Positions 35,203-43,030 of a DNA stretch of 45,658 nt are shown here, one piece after another (within the stretch, counting starts at the first letter, position 1; the number at the start of each line of letters is the position of its first letter). Made by a program: the position numbers and the translations under genes. This stretch comes from JBDKGH01 sp039798265. GTDB lineage: Bacteria > Bacteroidota > Bacteroidia > Flavobacteriales_D > Sanyastnellaceae. The notes under the pieces were generated by a model. That model made no database searches. It was not told the origin of the DNA and was given only the letters and a program-made list of their open reading frames with translations. Location: positions 1 to 45,658 of the forward strand of contig JBDKGH010000026.1 of NCBI GenBank assembly GCA_039798265.1, read 5' to 3'.

Positions 35203-36396
35203 TTATCGAATCATACGAAGGAAGTTCACCTCTTGATCGGTGAGATGGCGATGACGTCCGCGAGGAAGGTCTTTTTTGGTAAGACCAGCAAACATTACAC
35301 GATCAAGTTTTTTCACGGTGTAGCCAAAGTGTTCGAATATGCGGCGAACAATACGGTTTTTACCGCTATGAATACGAATACCCACTTGGTGTGGATCATT
35401 TCCCTCGCCCACATAAGCGATCTCATCTGCTTGAATGAATCCATCTTCTAGTTGGATACCTTCACGGATTTTATCGATATCTGATCCCTTTACTTTCTCC
35501 AAAGTTTCTACATGATAGATTTTTGGAAATCCGTGTTTGGGGTGGGTAAGACGCTTGGCTAAATCGCCATCATTGGTGAATAAAAGCAATCCCGTGGTGG
35601 CTCTATCTAAGCGGCCCACCGGGTAAATGCGTTCCGAGCAGGCGTCAGCAATCAAGGCCATTACTGTTTTGCGCTCTTTGGGATCATCCATTGTTGTGAT
35701 GTAATCTTTTGGCTTATTCAAAAGCACATAGCGCATTTTTTCTGGGCGAAGTTTTACATCGTCATATTTTACGACGTCTTTCAGTGGATCAATTTTTTGA
35801 CCCAACTCTTTCACCACTTGTCCATTCACAGTCACTAAGCCGAGCTCAATAAGTCTATCAGCCTCACGTCGCGATGCTATGCCCGCTTGTGAAAGGAAAC
35901 GATTGAGACGCATGAGGCCATCGTCGGCTTTAGGAGCTCCAGATTTTGAAGGAACAAACGGCTTGTTTACATCTTTGCCGCCTTTTCTATATTCATCCGA
36001 ACGGCCTTTATATCCACCAGTACGTCCTCCGGATCTTTCACGGCGTTCGGGACGCTCGGTTGATCTTTCACCTCTTGGAGAGCGTGTTCCAGGACGATCG
36101 CTACGAGTAGGGCGTTCTGTTGAACGTTCTCCGCGAGCGGGGCGTTCTTTAGAATCATCGCTGGTTCGCTTTGCAAATCGACTTGGTTTTTCATCGAAAC
36201 GGCCACTTTCTTTTTTTGGAGAAAATGGACGCTCTGCGCCTCTTGTAGAGCTTCTTTCGCTGCTTTTTTCTGAGGAACGGCTTGAAGTACGAGCGCGGCC
36301 TTTATCTTGACGGGCACCACCTCTTCCTCCTTGAGGCTCGCGTTTGCTTTTCCCTGAGTTGCTTGACTTGCCGTCACGTTTTGAAAATGGTGCCAT
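35203..36396 (-). CDS. RluB/RsuA-family 23S rRNA pseudouridine synthase with a long disordered basic tail
   Basis: This 397-residue protein begins with about 165 residues of Arg/Ser/Glu/Gly-rich low-complexity sequence, including a repeated RGERSTERP motif. An S4 RNA-binding domain follows (LNRFLSQAGIASRREADRLI, about 162-210), then a PseudoU_synth_2 catalytic domain with the conserved GRLDRATTGLLLFTNDGDL, in which Asp is catalytic. It converts a uridine in large-subunit rRNA to pseudouridine. The ATG at 36396 gives the full tail. The tail is probably intrinsically disordered and RNA-binding. A TACCTTTG box lies about 22 bases upstream. Confidence 0.92.
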   Translation of the reverse strand: MAPFSKRDGKSSNSGKSKREPQGGRGGARQDKGRARTSSRSSEKSSERSSTRGAERPFSPKKESGRFDEKPSRFAKRTSDDSKERPARGERSTERPTRSDRPGTRSPRGERSTERPERRERSGGRTGGYKGRSDEYRKGGKDVNKPFVPSKSGAPKADDGLMRLNRFLSQAGIASRREADRLIELGLVTVNGQVVKELGQKIDPLKDVVKYDDVKLRPEKMRYVLLNKPKDYITTMDDPKERKTVMALIADACSERIYPVGRLDRATTGLLLFTNDGDLAKRLTHPKHGFPKIYHVETLEKVKGSDIDKIREGIQLEDGFIQADEIAYVGEGNDPHQVGIRIHSGKNRIVRRIFEHFGYTVKKLDRVMFAGLTKKDLPRGRHRHLTDQEVNFLRMIR

Positions 36397-36417
36397 TTAA
36401 ATTCTGTTTTGAAAGCG

Positions 36418-36425
36418 CAAAGGTA
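36418..36425 (-). promoter_or_regulatory. candidate -7 element before the pseudouridine synthase
   Basis: The minus strand reads TACCTTTG, a full match to TAnnTTTG, in the 67-base gap after yraN. No properly spaced -33 TTTG is visible, so it may only supplement the yraN transcript. Confidence 0.35.
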
Positions 36426-36463
36426 CTGCGTTTATGGACAAAACAGTTAAAAATCAAACGCGG

Positions 36464-36826
36464 CTAGGCGGTTGGCCAAAACGCACCCTCAATGTGATCG
36501 ATATCTGTTTTGCCATTTAAGGTAACAATAGAAATGATATCAAAACGAGGGTCCTTGTCTATTTGAAACTTTTTGATGTACACATTGGCGGTTCGCATAA
36601 TGCGTTTTCTTTTCTCTGAATTGACTGCTTCCCAAGGATTGCCAAAGGCGCGTGTAGATCGCGTTTTTACCTCTACGAAAACAATTTTATTATTGATTTC
36701 GGCCACGAGGTCAAGCTCAAGCTTGTTGTGCACCCATTTCTTTTCTTTTATCGAGTATCCCTTTTTTAAGAGAAAGTTCGCTGCCATTTCTTCTCCAGCG
36801 TCGCCCGTTTCTTTTGTGTTTTGCAT
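36464..36826 (-). CDS. YraN family (UPF0102) endonuclease-like protein
   Basis: This 120-residue protein begins NTKETGDAGEEMAANFL and carries the restriction-endonuclease-like core LELDLVAEINNKIVFVEVKTR, with D, E-x-K residues in the conserved order. This is the UPF0102 signature. The cellular role is not firmly known; a Holliday-junction or DNA-repair role has been suggested from the fold. It is the first gene of the minus-strand operon and diverges from the outer-membrane-like protein at 36868. Confidence 0.9.
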   Translation of the reverse strand: MQNTKETGDAGEEMAANFLLKKGYSIKEKKWVHNKLELDLVAEINNKIVFVEVKTRSTRAFGNPWEAVNSEKRKRIMRTANVYIKKFQIDKDPRFDIISIVTLNGKTDIDHIEGAFWPTA

Positions 36827-36840
36827 GGTTGTTTTACACC

Positions 36841-36848
36841 TATTTTTG
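36841..36848 (+). promoter_or_regulatory. candidate -7 element for the 36868 gene
   Basis: TATTTTTG is a full match to TAnnTTTG, 20 bases before the start codon. TTTG motifs lie 17 and 24 bases upstream of it, slightly off the ideal spacing. Confidence 0.45.
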
Positions 36849-36867
36849 CGGCGAAATAATTAGTTCC

Positions 36868-37740
36868 ATGAGATCAATCCTAATGGTTGTTATGTGCCTC
36901 ATATGTGCACAAGCATATACACAATCAGCTTCCAGCCCATTTGCTCAGTCAAGAAAGGGTCAGTTCTATATCTACTGGGGATATAACCGCGCATATTATG
37001 ATGAAAGCGATTTGCACTTTAAGGGCGATGGTTATGATTTTACCCTGTACAATGCAAAAGCAGAAGACATGCCCGAACGTTTCACATGGAAAGGATACTT
37101 TAATCCAACTCGGCTGAGTATTCCGCAATTTAACTTTCATTTGGGCTACTTCATTAATGAGAATACCGCGATTTCAATAGGCACTGATCACATGAAGTAT
37201 CATTTGATACAAACACAAGATGTTATCATTGATGGTCATATAGATGAATCTTACGCTCCCGACTCGGCAACGGCAGCCGAATACACAGGTGAGTTTGATA
37301 TGGAGCGCATGCTTTACACGGCCAAATTCATGAACTTTCACCACAGCAATGGGTTTAATTTTGTGCGAGCGTCGATTGAAAAAAGAGCGAACATTTGGGG
37401 ATCGAAAAACGGCCAGCACTTGTTGAATGTAACTGGAGCGGCGTCAGTGGGCGTAATGCTACCTTGGACGGACTTTACTTTTTTTGGTAAAAACTATCCT
37501 AATTGGTTACATGTCGCTGGTTATGGATTTAGCGCGCAATCAGGCTTTCGATATGAGTTTAAGAAGCACTTTTTTGTGCAGGTTCAAGGTCAAATAGGGT
37601 GGTCAAATTTGCCAGACATTCTGCTAGAAGATGAAAAGCCAAGCCGAGCAGATCAAAAGATTGTTTTCTTCCAACGAAGTTGGGCGGTAGGCACGTATTT
37701 CGGAATGCCTAGAAGAGCAAAAAAAGTAGAGGACAAGTAA
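36868..37740 (+). CDS. hypothetical secreted/outer-membrane-like protein
   Basis: This 290-residue protein starts at the ATG 36868 with a clear signal peptide (RSILMVVMCLICAQAYTQS). The mature part alternates polar and aromatic residues (FYIYWGYNRAYY, FNFHLGYFINENTAISIG, FFVQVQGQIGWSNL), as in an eight- to twelve-stranded outer-membrane barrel. I do not recognise a family. It has its own candidate promoter and a strong bidirectional terminator, so it is probably monocistronic. Confidence 0.75.
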   Translation: MRSILMVVMCLICAQAYTQSASSPFAQSRKGQFYIYWGYNRAYYDESDLHFKGDGYDFTLYNAKAEDMPERFTWKGYFNPTRLSIPQFNFHLGYFINENTAISIGTDHMKYHLIQTQDVIIDGHIDESYAPDSATAAEYTGEFDMERMLYTAKFMNFHHSNGFNFVRASIEKRANIWGSKNGQHLLNVTGAASVGVMLPWTDFTFFGKNYPNWLHVAGYGFSAQSGFRYEFKKHFFVQVQGQIGWSNLPDILLEDEKPSRADQKIVFFQRSWAVGTYFGMPRRAKKVEDK

Positions 37741-37751
37741 AAAAAGGAAAT

Positions 37752-37791
37752 AAAAAAGGCCCGTCTAATTCTTATTAGGCGGGCCTTTTTT
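37752..37791. terminator. bidirectional intrinsic terminator
   Basis: AAGGCCCGTCTAAT pairs with ATTAGGCGGGCCTT across a four-base loop (one G-T pair), flanked by runs of A and T. It ends two convergent genes. Confidence 0.9.
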
Positions 37792-37805
37792 TATGTGCGA
37801 TGATT

Positions 37806-38678
37806 TTACTTGAGAGAAAGGTCAGAGCTACCAATAAGATTGGTACCATCATAAACGAAGATCTTGTAATTACCCTTTTTCAATTCCGCTTGCGAGGTGT
37901 AGTACACACACACATCGGTGTCTTGATTGTTGTAATCGATTTCGCGTGTCACACTATATTGTTCAGACTGTCCATTGATAGTGATAGAGCCACCATCCTT
38001 ACCGGGAAGAACTTTTCCGTCTGGTCCAACAATGCGGAGGTAAATTTTCTTGGTACCCGCTTTAACGATTGGGTTTTTGCGAACAGTGAAACAAGATTTT
38101 ACCATGTCAGAACGGTTAGCACGATCCGTCTCAACTTCTTTTCCGCTACCACGAACGATGATGCCGGTGTTTTTGAATTCACCAGTAGAAAGCACAGAAC
38201 CTTTGTTGACGATTTCTTTGGTTGAGTTGAGATCGCCTTCTAATTCACGGCTGCGGCTTTCGGCGTTGTTTGCGCGAGCAGCCTCGGCTTCTTTTTCAGC
38301 ATAGAGTTGCTCGTTGGCGCGTTGTAAAGAATCGATTTGATGGATGTAACCCTTCATGATAGTACGAAGAGTTTCGGCTTCTTTTTTCAGCTTAGAAATG
38401 TCGTAGTCTTTGTTTTTAGCTTTTTTGATCAAAGCAGCAAGTTCGTCTTGTTGCTCAGCGATTTTAGCAGCCATTTCTTCGTTGTCCACCTCAAGTGTGT
38501 CGTACGACATTTTCATTTGCTCAAGTTCTACTTCGAGCACCTCGCGCTCATCCATGATGGCGTTCTTTTCTTTGTCGATATAAACGATTTTTTCTTGTTG
38601 ATCGTTGACCTTGATGGCCAAGTAAATGACTACTCCGAGCAATGCGGCGATAATACCGATGTACACTTTGTTACTCAT
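37806..38678 (-). CDS. membrane-anchored coiled-coil protein of unknown function
   Basis: This 290-residue protein has a single N-terminal membrane helix (VYIGIIAALLGVVIYLAIKV, residues 5-24). A coiled coil of about 125 residues follows, rich in Glu/Lys/Ala (residues 30-155). The C-terminal beta domain of about 120 residues is centred on VKSCFTVRKNP and KIYLRIVGPDGKVLPG. I chose the ATG at 38678 because it immediately precedes the membrane helix. I recall similar uncharacterised proteins in other Flavobacteriales, but cannot name a family. The C-terminal domain presumably lies in the periplasm. The role is unknown. Confidence 0.75.
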   Translation of the reverse strand: MSNKVYIGIIAALLGVVIYLAIKVNDQQEKIVYIDKEKNAIMDEREVLEVELEQMKMSYDTLEVDNEEMAAKIAEQQDELAALIKKAKNKDYDISKLKKEAETLRTIMKGYIHQIDSLQRANEQLYAEKEAEAARANNAESRSRELEGDLNSTKEIVNKGSVLSTGEFKNTGIIVRGSGKEVETDRANRSDMVKSCFTVRKNPIVKAGTKKIYLRIVGPDGKVLPGKDGGSITINGQSEQYSVTREIDYNNQDTDVCVYYTSQAELKKGNYKIFVYDGTNLIGSSDLSLK

Positions 38679-38862
38679 GATGCGTGATTTAAAATGATTA
38701 TTCCTTGAGGTTTCGATGGCTAAGGTAGTAGCCTTGGTACATAAGCCCAACGCAAGATTGGCGTATTTATTAAGACTCGATTGTGATTTTAGTTGAAGGG
38801 GTAAAGAGAGCGGGCGAATAAAGAAAATTCGATACTGAAGTGTAAAAACATGAAAAGACTAT

Positions 38863-38870
38863 TATATTTG
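38863..38870 (+). promoter_or_regulatory. candidate -7 element for tRNA-Cys
   Basis: TATATTTG matches TAnnTTTG and lies 19 bases before the mature tRNA 5' end. No matching -33 box is seen. Confidence 0.45.
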
Positions 38871-38889
38871 CCCTCCTTAAAAAGGAAAT

Positions 38890-38960
38890 GGTCCTGTGGC
38901 CGAGCGGCTAGGCAGAGCTCTGCAAAAGCTTGTACAGCGGTTCGAATCCGCTCGGGACCT
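38890..38960 (+). tRNA. tRNA-Cys (anticodon GCA)
   Basis: The acceptor GGTCCTG pairs with CGGGACC (one G-T pair). The anticodon arm GAGCT/AGCTT encloses CTGCAAA, giving GCA. The T arm has GGTTCGAATCC. The discriminator is T, usual for tRNA-Cys, and the next three bases are CCA, so the 3' end may be encoded. A terminator hairpin follows at once. Confidence 0.93.
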
Positions 38961-38962
38961 CC

Positions 38963-38997
38963 AAAAAGCCTGATGATTGATTTCATCAGGCTTTTTT
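38963..38997 (+). terminator. terminator of tRNA-Cys
   Basis: AGCCTGATGA pairs with TCATCAGGCT across a six-base loop, followed by TTTTT. It starts within three bases of the tRNA end. Confidence 0.88.
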
Positions 38998-39074
38998 AAT
39001 GGCGCGAAGGGCGGGTTTTGAAGCCTATTTGTGTTAAGTGCATCAAAAAGATCAAAAATCCACGGAGCTTGTTT

Positions 39075-39082
39075 TATCTTTG
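39075..39082 (+). promoter_or_regulatory. candidate -7 element for tatA
   Basis: TATCTTTG matches TAnnTTTG, 30 bases before the tatA ATG. The -33 region does not contain TTTG. Confidence 0.45.
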
Positions 39083-39112
39083 CTTCCCCGCAAGGGACTA
39101 AAAAAATTAATC

Positions 39113-39283
39113 ATGGGCAAACTCGGCGTTACAGAGATTCTTCTCATCCTAGGTATTATCCTATTGTTGTTTGGTGGTAAAAAAATTCCAGAATTAATGC
39201 GCGGCTTAGGTAAGGGCATGAAGGAATTTAAAGACGCCAGCAAAGGAGAAGGTAGCAGTTCTGATAAAATCGAAAACAAATAA
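39113..39283 (+). CDS. tatA: twin-arginine translocase subunit TatA/TatE
   Basis: This 56-residue protein has one N-terminal membrane helix (ILLILGIILLLFGG). A hinge with KKIPELMRGLGKGMKEFK, the amphipathic helix typical of TatA, follows, and then a short acidic Ser-rich tail. TatA forms the pore that exports folded proteins. The ATG at 39113 (GKLGVTEI) matches the family start; the upstream ATG at 39038 would add 25 polar residues before the membrane helix, which is not seen in TatA. No tatC is adjacent. Confidence 0.92.
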   Translation: MGKLGVTEILLILGIILLLFGGKKIPELMRGLGKGMKEFKDASKGEGSSSDKIENK

Positions 39284-39680
39284 GTTTCGATTGAAAAGCT
39301 TTTGCCAATTGATGTTTTGTTTTAAGACTATAGGACAAGACATTTCTTGAGCTTAAAAAAGTATTTCATTATAAAACGAAGGGTTGACTATCATGGTCAA
39401 CCCTTTTTTTTGGCCTGAAATGTTAAATCTCTTACCTAATGTTATAAATATTGAAAAGCAGGGAGTTACCATTGGGAAGTGAAATATTCCCATTGATAAT
39501 GAATAGGCTGCCTTTCGTCGCCTTTTGCGCAGTCCGTTGTTAGCAACTAACACTTTTTAAGGAATTCCTTCGTTGAAACATTCGGAACTTGTGCTCGTAC
39601 TTTTTACCATCCCCAACAGGTGATAAAAAGCCAAAAATTTAGTATCATCGCATTCAACCAGCGAGGAAAAAAAGGAAACC
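39284..39680 (+). other. non-coding interval after tatA
   Basis: Apart from the tatA terminator at 39381-39411, I see no gene in these 397 bases. A short imperfect inverted repeat (ATTGGGAA ... TTCCCATT) lies near 39470-39495. A weak promoter-like pair (TTG at 39573 and TACTTTTT at 39598) may serve the transglycosylase gene. Short open frames here end in the terminator and lack coding character. Confidence 0.5.
39381..39411 (+). terminator. terminator of tatA
   Basis: GGGTTGAC pairs with GTCAACCC across a seven-base loop, followed by eight T. It lies about 100 bases beyond the tatA stop. Confidence 0.85.
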
Positions 39681-41324
39681 ATGAAGAGGACATTAATCAT
39701 CTTGTCTTTGCTGCTAGCGGGAGCTGGAGCAAACGCCGCCCTCCAAAAAGACACATTGCCACCAGGTACACCTGAGTTGCCAGTGAAAAATGACGATCCT
39801 GAAGTTCAGGCAATCGACAAAATGTTGGTGACCGCTTACCTCAACCATTTTTGCTTTTCGAGCGATCAGCAAGTGTTGAATGCGTATGGTTATGCGCCAG
39901 AACAAGTGCCCACTTTCAGCACTGATGTAGTGGCACAACGAATGGCCATTCTAGATAAAGACACACCATTCGATTTGGTGTATAACTCAACCGTTCAAGG
40001 GTTTGTTGACCTTTATTCAGTTCGACGCCGCGACATTACTAGCCGTGTTTTGGGAATGTCTCAATTGTACTTCCCAATTTTTGAAGAATACTTAGCAAAG
40101 TATGACATTCCTATGGAAATGAAGTACCTCGCTATTGTTGAGTCAGCCTTGCATCCAACAGCGATTTCTTCAGCGGGTGCTGGCGGATTATGGCAGTTCA
40201 TGGTGGGTACTGGTAAAATGTATGGACTCGATGTAACTAGCTATCAAGACGATCGTTTTGATGCTTATAAGTCGACAGAAGCGGCATGTAAATACCTCAA
40301 GTTTTTGTACAACACATTTGGCGATTGGCAGTTGGCGCTTGCTGCGTATAACAGTGGTCCTGGTAACGTGAATAAGGCCATTCGCAGATCTGGTGGTAAA
40401 AAGGATTTCTGGTCAATTAAGCCTTTCCTTCCGAAAGAAACACAAGGATATGTTCCTGCATTTATCGCTGTGAACTATGTGATGAATTATGCTACCGAGT
40501 ATAACATCTATCCTAAACAGCCGCTTACAACTTATTTTGAGACTGATTCGGTTCGTGTGAAAGAACGTGTAGATTTTGCTTCTCTTTCAAAAGTAGTAGG
40601 CATGCCTGTAGAAGATATTGCTTTTTTGAATGGCACATACAAATTGAAAGAAATTCCAAATAATGGTCGCTTGCACTACTTGATTCTACCTGTAGAAAAA
40701 GTGGGCTTATTTATGGCCAATGAATCCCTGGTATATGAGCAAAGTAAAGTGCGTATGCCAGAGCCAGAGCCTGTGTTGGTTGCTGAAAATAAAACGGGTA
40801 CACCTACTTCGGGTAAAACACAAGTGGTTTGGGAAGAAACATGGAAAACCCATAAAGTTCGCCGTGGCGAGTCGTTGGGAAGTATTGCCAATAAATATGA
40901 CTGCACGCTTGCAGAGTTGAAAAAATGGAATCGAATTAAAGGTTCTGTTATTCATGCTGGCGACAACTTGAAGATTCAGCAAAAGGTGAAACGCACTGTT
41001 GTGGTGGAAGAAGAAAATGTTGCTGAAAAGCTAGCAGAGAAAACAAGCCAACAAGAAGCGACTGCAGAAAACAAAGAGGTGTCTAACCCAGAGGAGGAGC
41101 CATCTAAAGCTACTGTTCGTTCAAACGGAACCACTGAAAGATCGAATGAAAGAGCAAGTGCTCCAGTAAAATATAAATACTACACCATTCAGCCAGGTGA
41201 CACCTTATACAAAATTGCAAGTAAGTATGATGGCGTTACTGTTAACTCATTGAAGAACTTGAACAGCGGACTTCGCGAGAACAAATTGGTGGTAGGACAG
41301 AAAATCAAAATCAAGCAAATCTGA
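39681..41324 (+). CDS. MltD-like membrane-bound/secreted lytic transglycosylase with two LysM domains
   Basis: This 547-residue protein has a signal peptide (RTLIILSLLLAGAGANA). The SLT (GH23) domain spans about residues 130-290, with catalytic Glu154 in AIVESALHP, then AGGLWQFM and LALAAYNSGPGNV. Two LysM modules follow: HKVRRGESLGSIANKYD (about 392-437) and YTIQPGDTLYKIASKYD (about 497-547). They are separated by a Glu/Thr/Ser-rich linker. It cleaves MurNAc-GlcNAc bonds to 1,6-anhydro products in the periplasm. Four bases separate it from the SlyD-like gene, so the two are co-transcribed. Confidence 0.94.
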   Translation: MKRTLIILSLLLAGAGANAALQKDTLPPGTPELPVKNDDPEVQAIDKMLVTAYLNHFCFSSDQQVLNAYGYAPEQVPTFSTDVVAQRMAILDKDTPFDLVYNSTVQGFVDLYSVRRRDITSRVLGMSQLYFPIFEEYLAKYDIPMEMKYLAIVESALHPTAISSAGAGGLWQFMVGTGKMYGLDVTSYQDDRFDAYKSTEAACKYLKFLYNTFGDWQLALAAYNSGPGNVNKAIRRSGGKKDFWSIKPFLPKETQGYVPAFIAVNYVMNYATEYNIYPKQPLTTYFETDSVRVKERVDFASLSKVVGMPVEDIAFLNGTYKLKEIPNNGRLHYLILPVEKVGLFMANESLVYEQSKVRMPEPEPVLVAENKTGTPTSGKTQVVWEETWKTHKVRRGESLGSIANKYDCTLAELKKWNRIKGSVIHAGDNLKIQQKVKRTVVVEEENVAEKLAEKTSQQEATAENKEVSNPEEEPSKATVRSNGTTERSNERASAPVKYKYYTIQPGDTLYKIASKYDGVTVNSLKNLNSGLRENKLVVGQKIKIKQI

Positions 41325-41328
41325 TCAT

Positions 41329-41778
41329 ATGAAAATTGAAAACGGAAGACATGTAGAAGTTCACTACACACTGCACGTCGAAGGTCCGGAAGGAGAAGTT
41401 GTAGAACAAACAGTAGATGGTGAACCACTTTCTTTTGTTTACGGTGAAGATCCCATGTTGCCGAAGTTTGAACAGGCTATAGCAGGATTGAGTGCTGGAG
41501 AAAAATTCAAAGTAGCCATCGCCTGCGCAGATGCTTATGGTCAGGAAGATGAAGAATTGTTCATGGAGTTCCCGAAGAGTGAATTTGTGGGCGATGATGG
41601 TGAGTGGGACGATGAGTTGTTTGCAGAGGGAGAAGTAGTACCGATGAATACTCCAGATGGACAAACTGTTCAAGGAGTGGTTTCAGAAGTAAAATTGAAC
41701 TCGATCATTATTGATTTCAATCATCCTTTAGCTGGAGAAAACTTGTATTTCGAAGGAGAAATTCTTTCGGTGTCATAG
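41329..41778 (+). CDS. SlyD-like FKBP-type peptidyl-prolyl cis-trans isomerase
   Basis: This 149-residue protein begins with the FKBP strand VEVHYTLHVEGPEGEVVEQT, then PLSFVYGEDPMLPKFEQAIAGLSAGEKF, and continues into the insert-in-flap region that marks SlyD. It lacks the His/Cys-rich metal-binding tail of the enterobacterial protein. It acts as a prolyl isomerase and chaperone. It lies four bases after the transglycosylase gene and has a strong terminator after it. Confidence 0.92.
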   Translation: MKIENGRHVEVHYTLHVEGPEGEVVEQTVDGEPLSFVYGEDPMLPKFEQAIAGLSAGEKFKVAIACADAYGQEDEELFMEFPKSEFVGDDGEWDDELFAEGEVVPMNTPDGQTVQGVVSEVKLNSIIIDFNHPLAGENLYFEGEILSVS

Positions 41779-41811
41779 TTCTTCGAAACGAAGTGTTGAT
41801 AAAGCATATAG

Positions 41812-41849
41812 GAAGGGCGTCAATTCTATGGCGCCCTTCTTTTTTTTTG
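41812..41849 (+). terminator. terminator after the SlyD-like gene
   Basis: GAAGGGCG pairs with CGCCCTTC across a 12-base loop, followed by nine T. It lies about 33 bases past the stop and ends the transglycosylase-isomerase operon. Confidence 0.88.
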
Positions 41850-41867
41850 TATTGAATAAAATATACC

Positions 41868-42743
41868 GTGAAGAACAGCGCCCTATTTCGTACCTCAGCT
41901 AATCGCATCTCGTCTTTCTCAACTGTAATAGGAATTACACTTGTGTTGACATTGGTGGGAGCGCTATTCGTTTTTTTATTGGTAACACAAGCAGTAACTC
42001 ATCATTTTAAAGAGCAATTGACTGTTCAAGTCATGCTAAAAGAGAACGCTCCAGAATCGGAAGTAACACTTTTGAAAAAGCAGATTGAAGGGGAAGATTA
42101 CAGTGGAGAAGTGAAGTTGACCACGAAAGAAGAAGCAGCGGCAATAATGCAGGAGGAGTTGGGCGAAGAGTTCGTCGAATTTTTGGGATACAACCCACTA
42201 CCAGCGTCTATTGATATTCACGTGAGCCCTGATTTCACGGATGTGAATCAACTGAATAGCGCTGTTTCAGCGCTGGAAGGCAATGAATGGGTGGAAGAGG
42301 TTATATATCAGAAAAGCTTGCTTCAGTTGGTTAACGAAAACATGGCGAAGCTAGGATTAGGCATGCTGGTGCTAGGAATTCTCTTTTTGGTGATCGCTGT
42401 AGTATTGATCGTAAACACCATTGAGCTTGCCATTTTCTCTCAGCGTTTTATAATAAAGAGTATGCAATTGGTAGGAGCCACGCATTGGTTCATACAGCGC
42501 CCATTTTTACGTCGAGGGTTATGGTATGGGGCCATTTCATCGGTTTTTGCTGTTGCCATCATATTGGGCTTACTATTAGCATTCAAAGAAGAACTGAAAG
42601 ATGTGGTCGACATCCTCATGTCGGGTCAGCGCTTTTTCTTATTAATCGCTGTTGTATTTGCTGTTGGCCTTACGATTAGCTGGTTATCAACGGCTTATGC
42701 GGTTCGTCGTTTTGTTCGATTGAAACAAGACCAACTTTATTGA
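41868..42743 (+). CDS. ftsX: cell division ABC transporter permease FtsX
   Basis: This 291-residue protein has four membrane segments: near residues 18-42, then three after about residue 165. An extracytoplasmic domain of about 120 residues lies between the first two (QVMLKENAPESEV ... PLPASIDIHV). This is the FtsX plan. With FtsE it activates peptidoglycan hydrolases at the division site. The start is GTG (KNSALFRTSANRISSF). It begins 19 bases after a terminator, so it probably has its own promoter. ftsE is not adjacent, as is usual in Bacteroidota. Confidence 0.92.
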   Translation: MKNSALFRTSANRISSFSTVIGITLVLTLVGALFVFLLVTQAVTHHFKEQLTVQVMLKENAPESEVTLLKKQIEGEDYSGEVKLTTKEEAAAIMQEELGEEFVEFLGYNPLPASIDIHVSPDFTDVNQLNSAVSALEGNEWVEEVIYQKSLLQLVNENMAKLGLGMLVLGILFLVIAVVLIVNTIELAIFSQRFIIKSMQLVGATHWFIQRPFLRRGLWYGAISSVFAVAIILGLLLAFKEELKDVVDILMSGQRFFLLIAVVFAVGLTISWLSTAYAVRRFVRLKQDQLY

Positions 42744-42747
42744 GTCC

Positions 42748-42798
42748 CATCGGGCTTCGTATTAATTCTCCGTTAATTCAATGAAGGCTACCGATGGT
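42748..42798. repeat. structured hairpin between ftsX and exbB
   Basis: CCATCGG pairs with CCGATGG, and the helix continues inside with GC/GC, TTCGT/ATGAA and ATTAA/TTAAT, separated by small bulges. That gives about 19 pairs around a seven-base loop. No T-tract follows, so it is not a standard intrinsic terminator. It begins five bases after the ftsX stop. Confidence 0.5.
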
Positions 42799-42941
42799 GG
42801 TCAAAAACGGGCATTTGGCCGAAAATAACTCTGCTCTTTAGGGAATTATGATCAATTTTGGAAATAGGCCATTGGTCTTTTGCCATCAAAAATCCAATAT
42901 TCTAATTTAACCTTGACGCCGTGCGTGTTCGAGTTTTTAGT

Positions 42942-42949
42942 ATGTTTGG
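42942..42949 (+). promoter_or_regulatory. candidate -7 element of the exbB operon
   Basis: TATGTTTG matches TAnnTTTG, 81 bases before the exbB ATG. The nearest TTG(AC) is 25 bases upstream, a little too far for the -33 box. Confidence 0.4.
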
Positions 42950-43030
42950 CGCCCTGCTTGGCAAAAGCAGTGACTAAACCTTTTGAATTTTTAACCCACA
43001 AATCTGTACAAACCTTAAATTTAAAGTGTT

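Noticed and set aside
35879..36310. 143-residue open frame on the plus strand opposite the pseudouridine synthase tail
   Set aside because: It mirrors the low-complexity Arg/Ser-rich tail; long antisense frames arise easily from such codon use, and no domain is visible.
39284..39680. Small RNA or origin of replication in the interval after tatA
   Set aside because: I saw no cluster of DnaA-box-like motifs and no convincing RNA structure besides the terminator.
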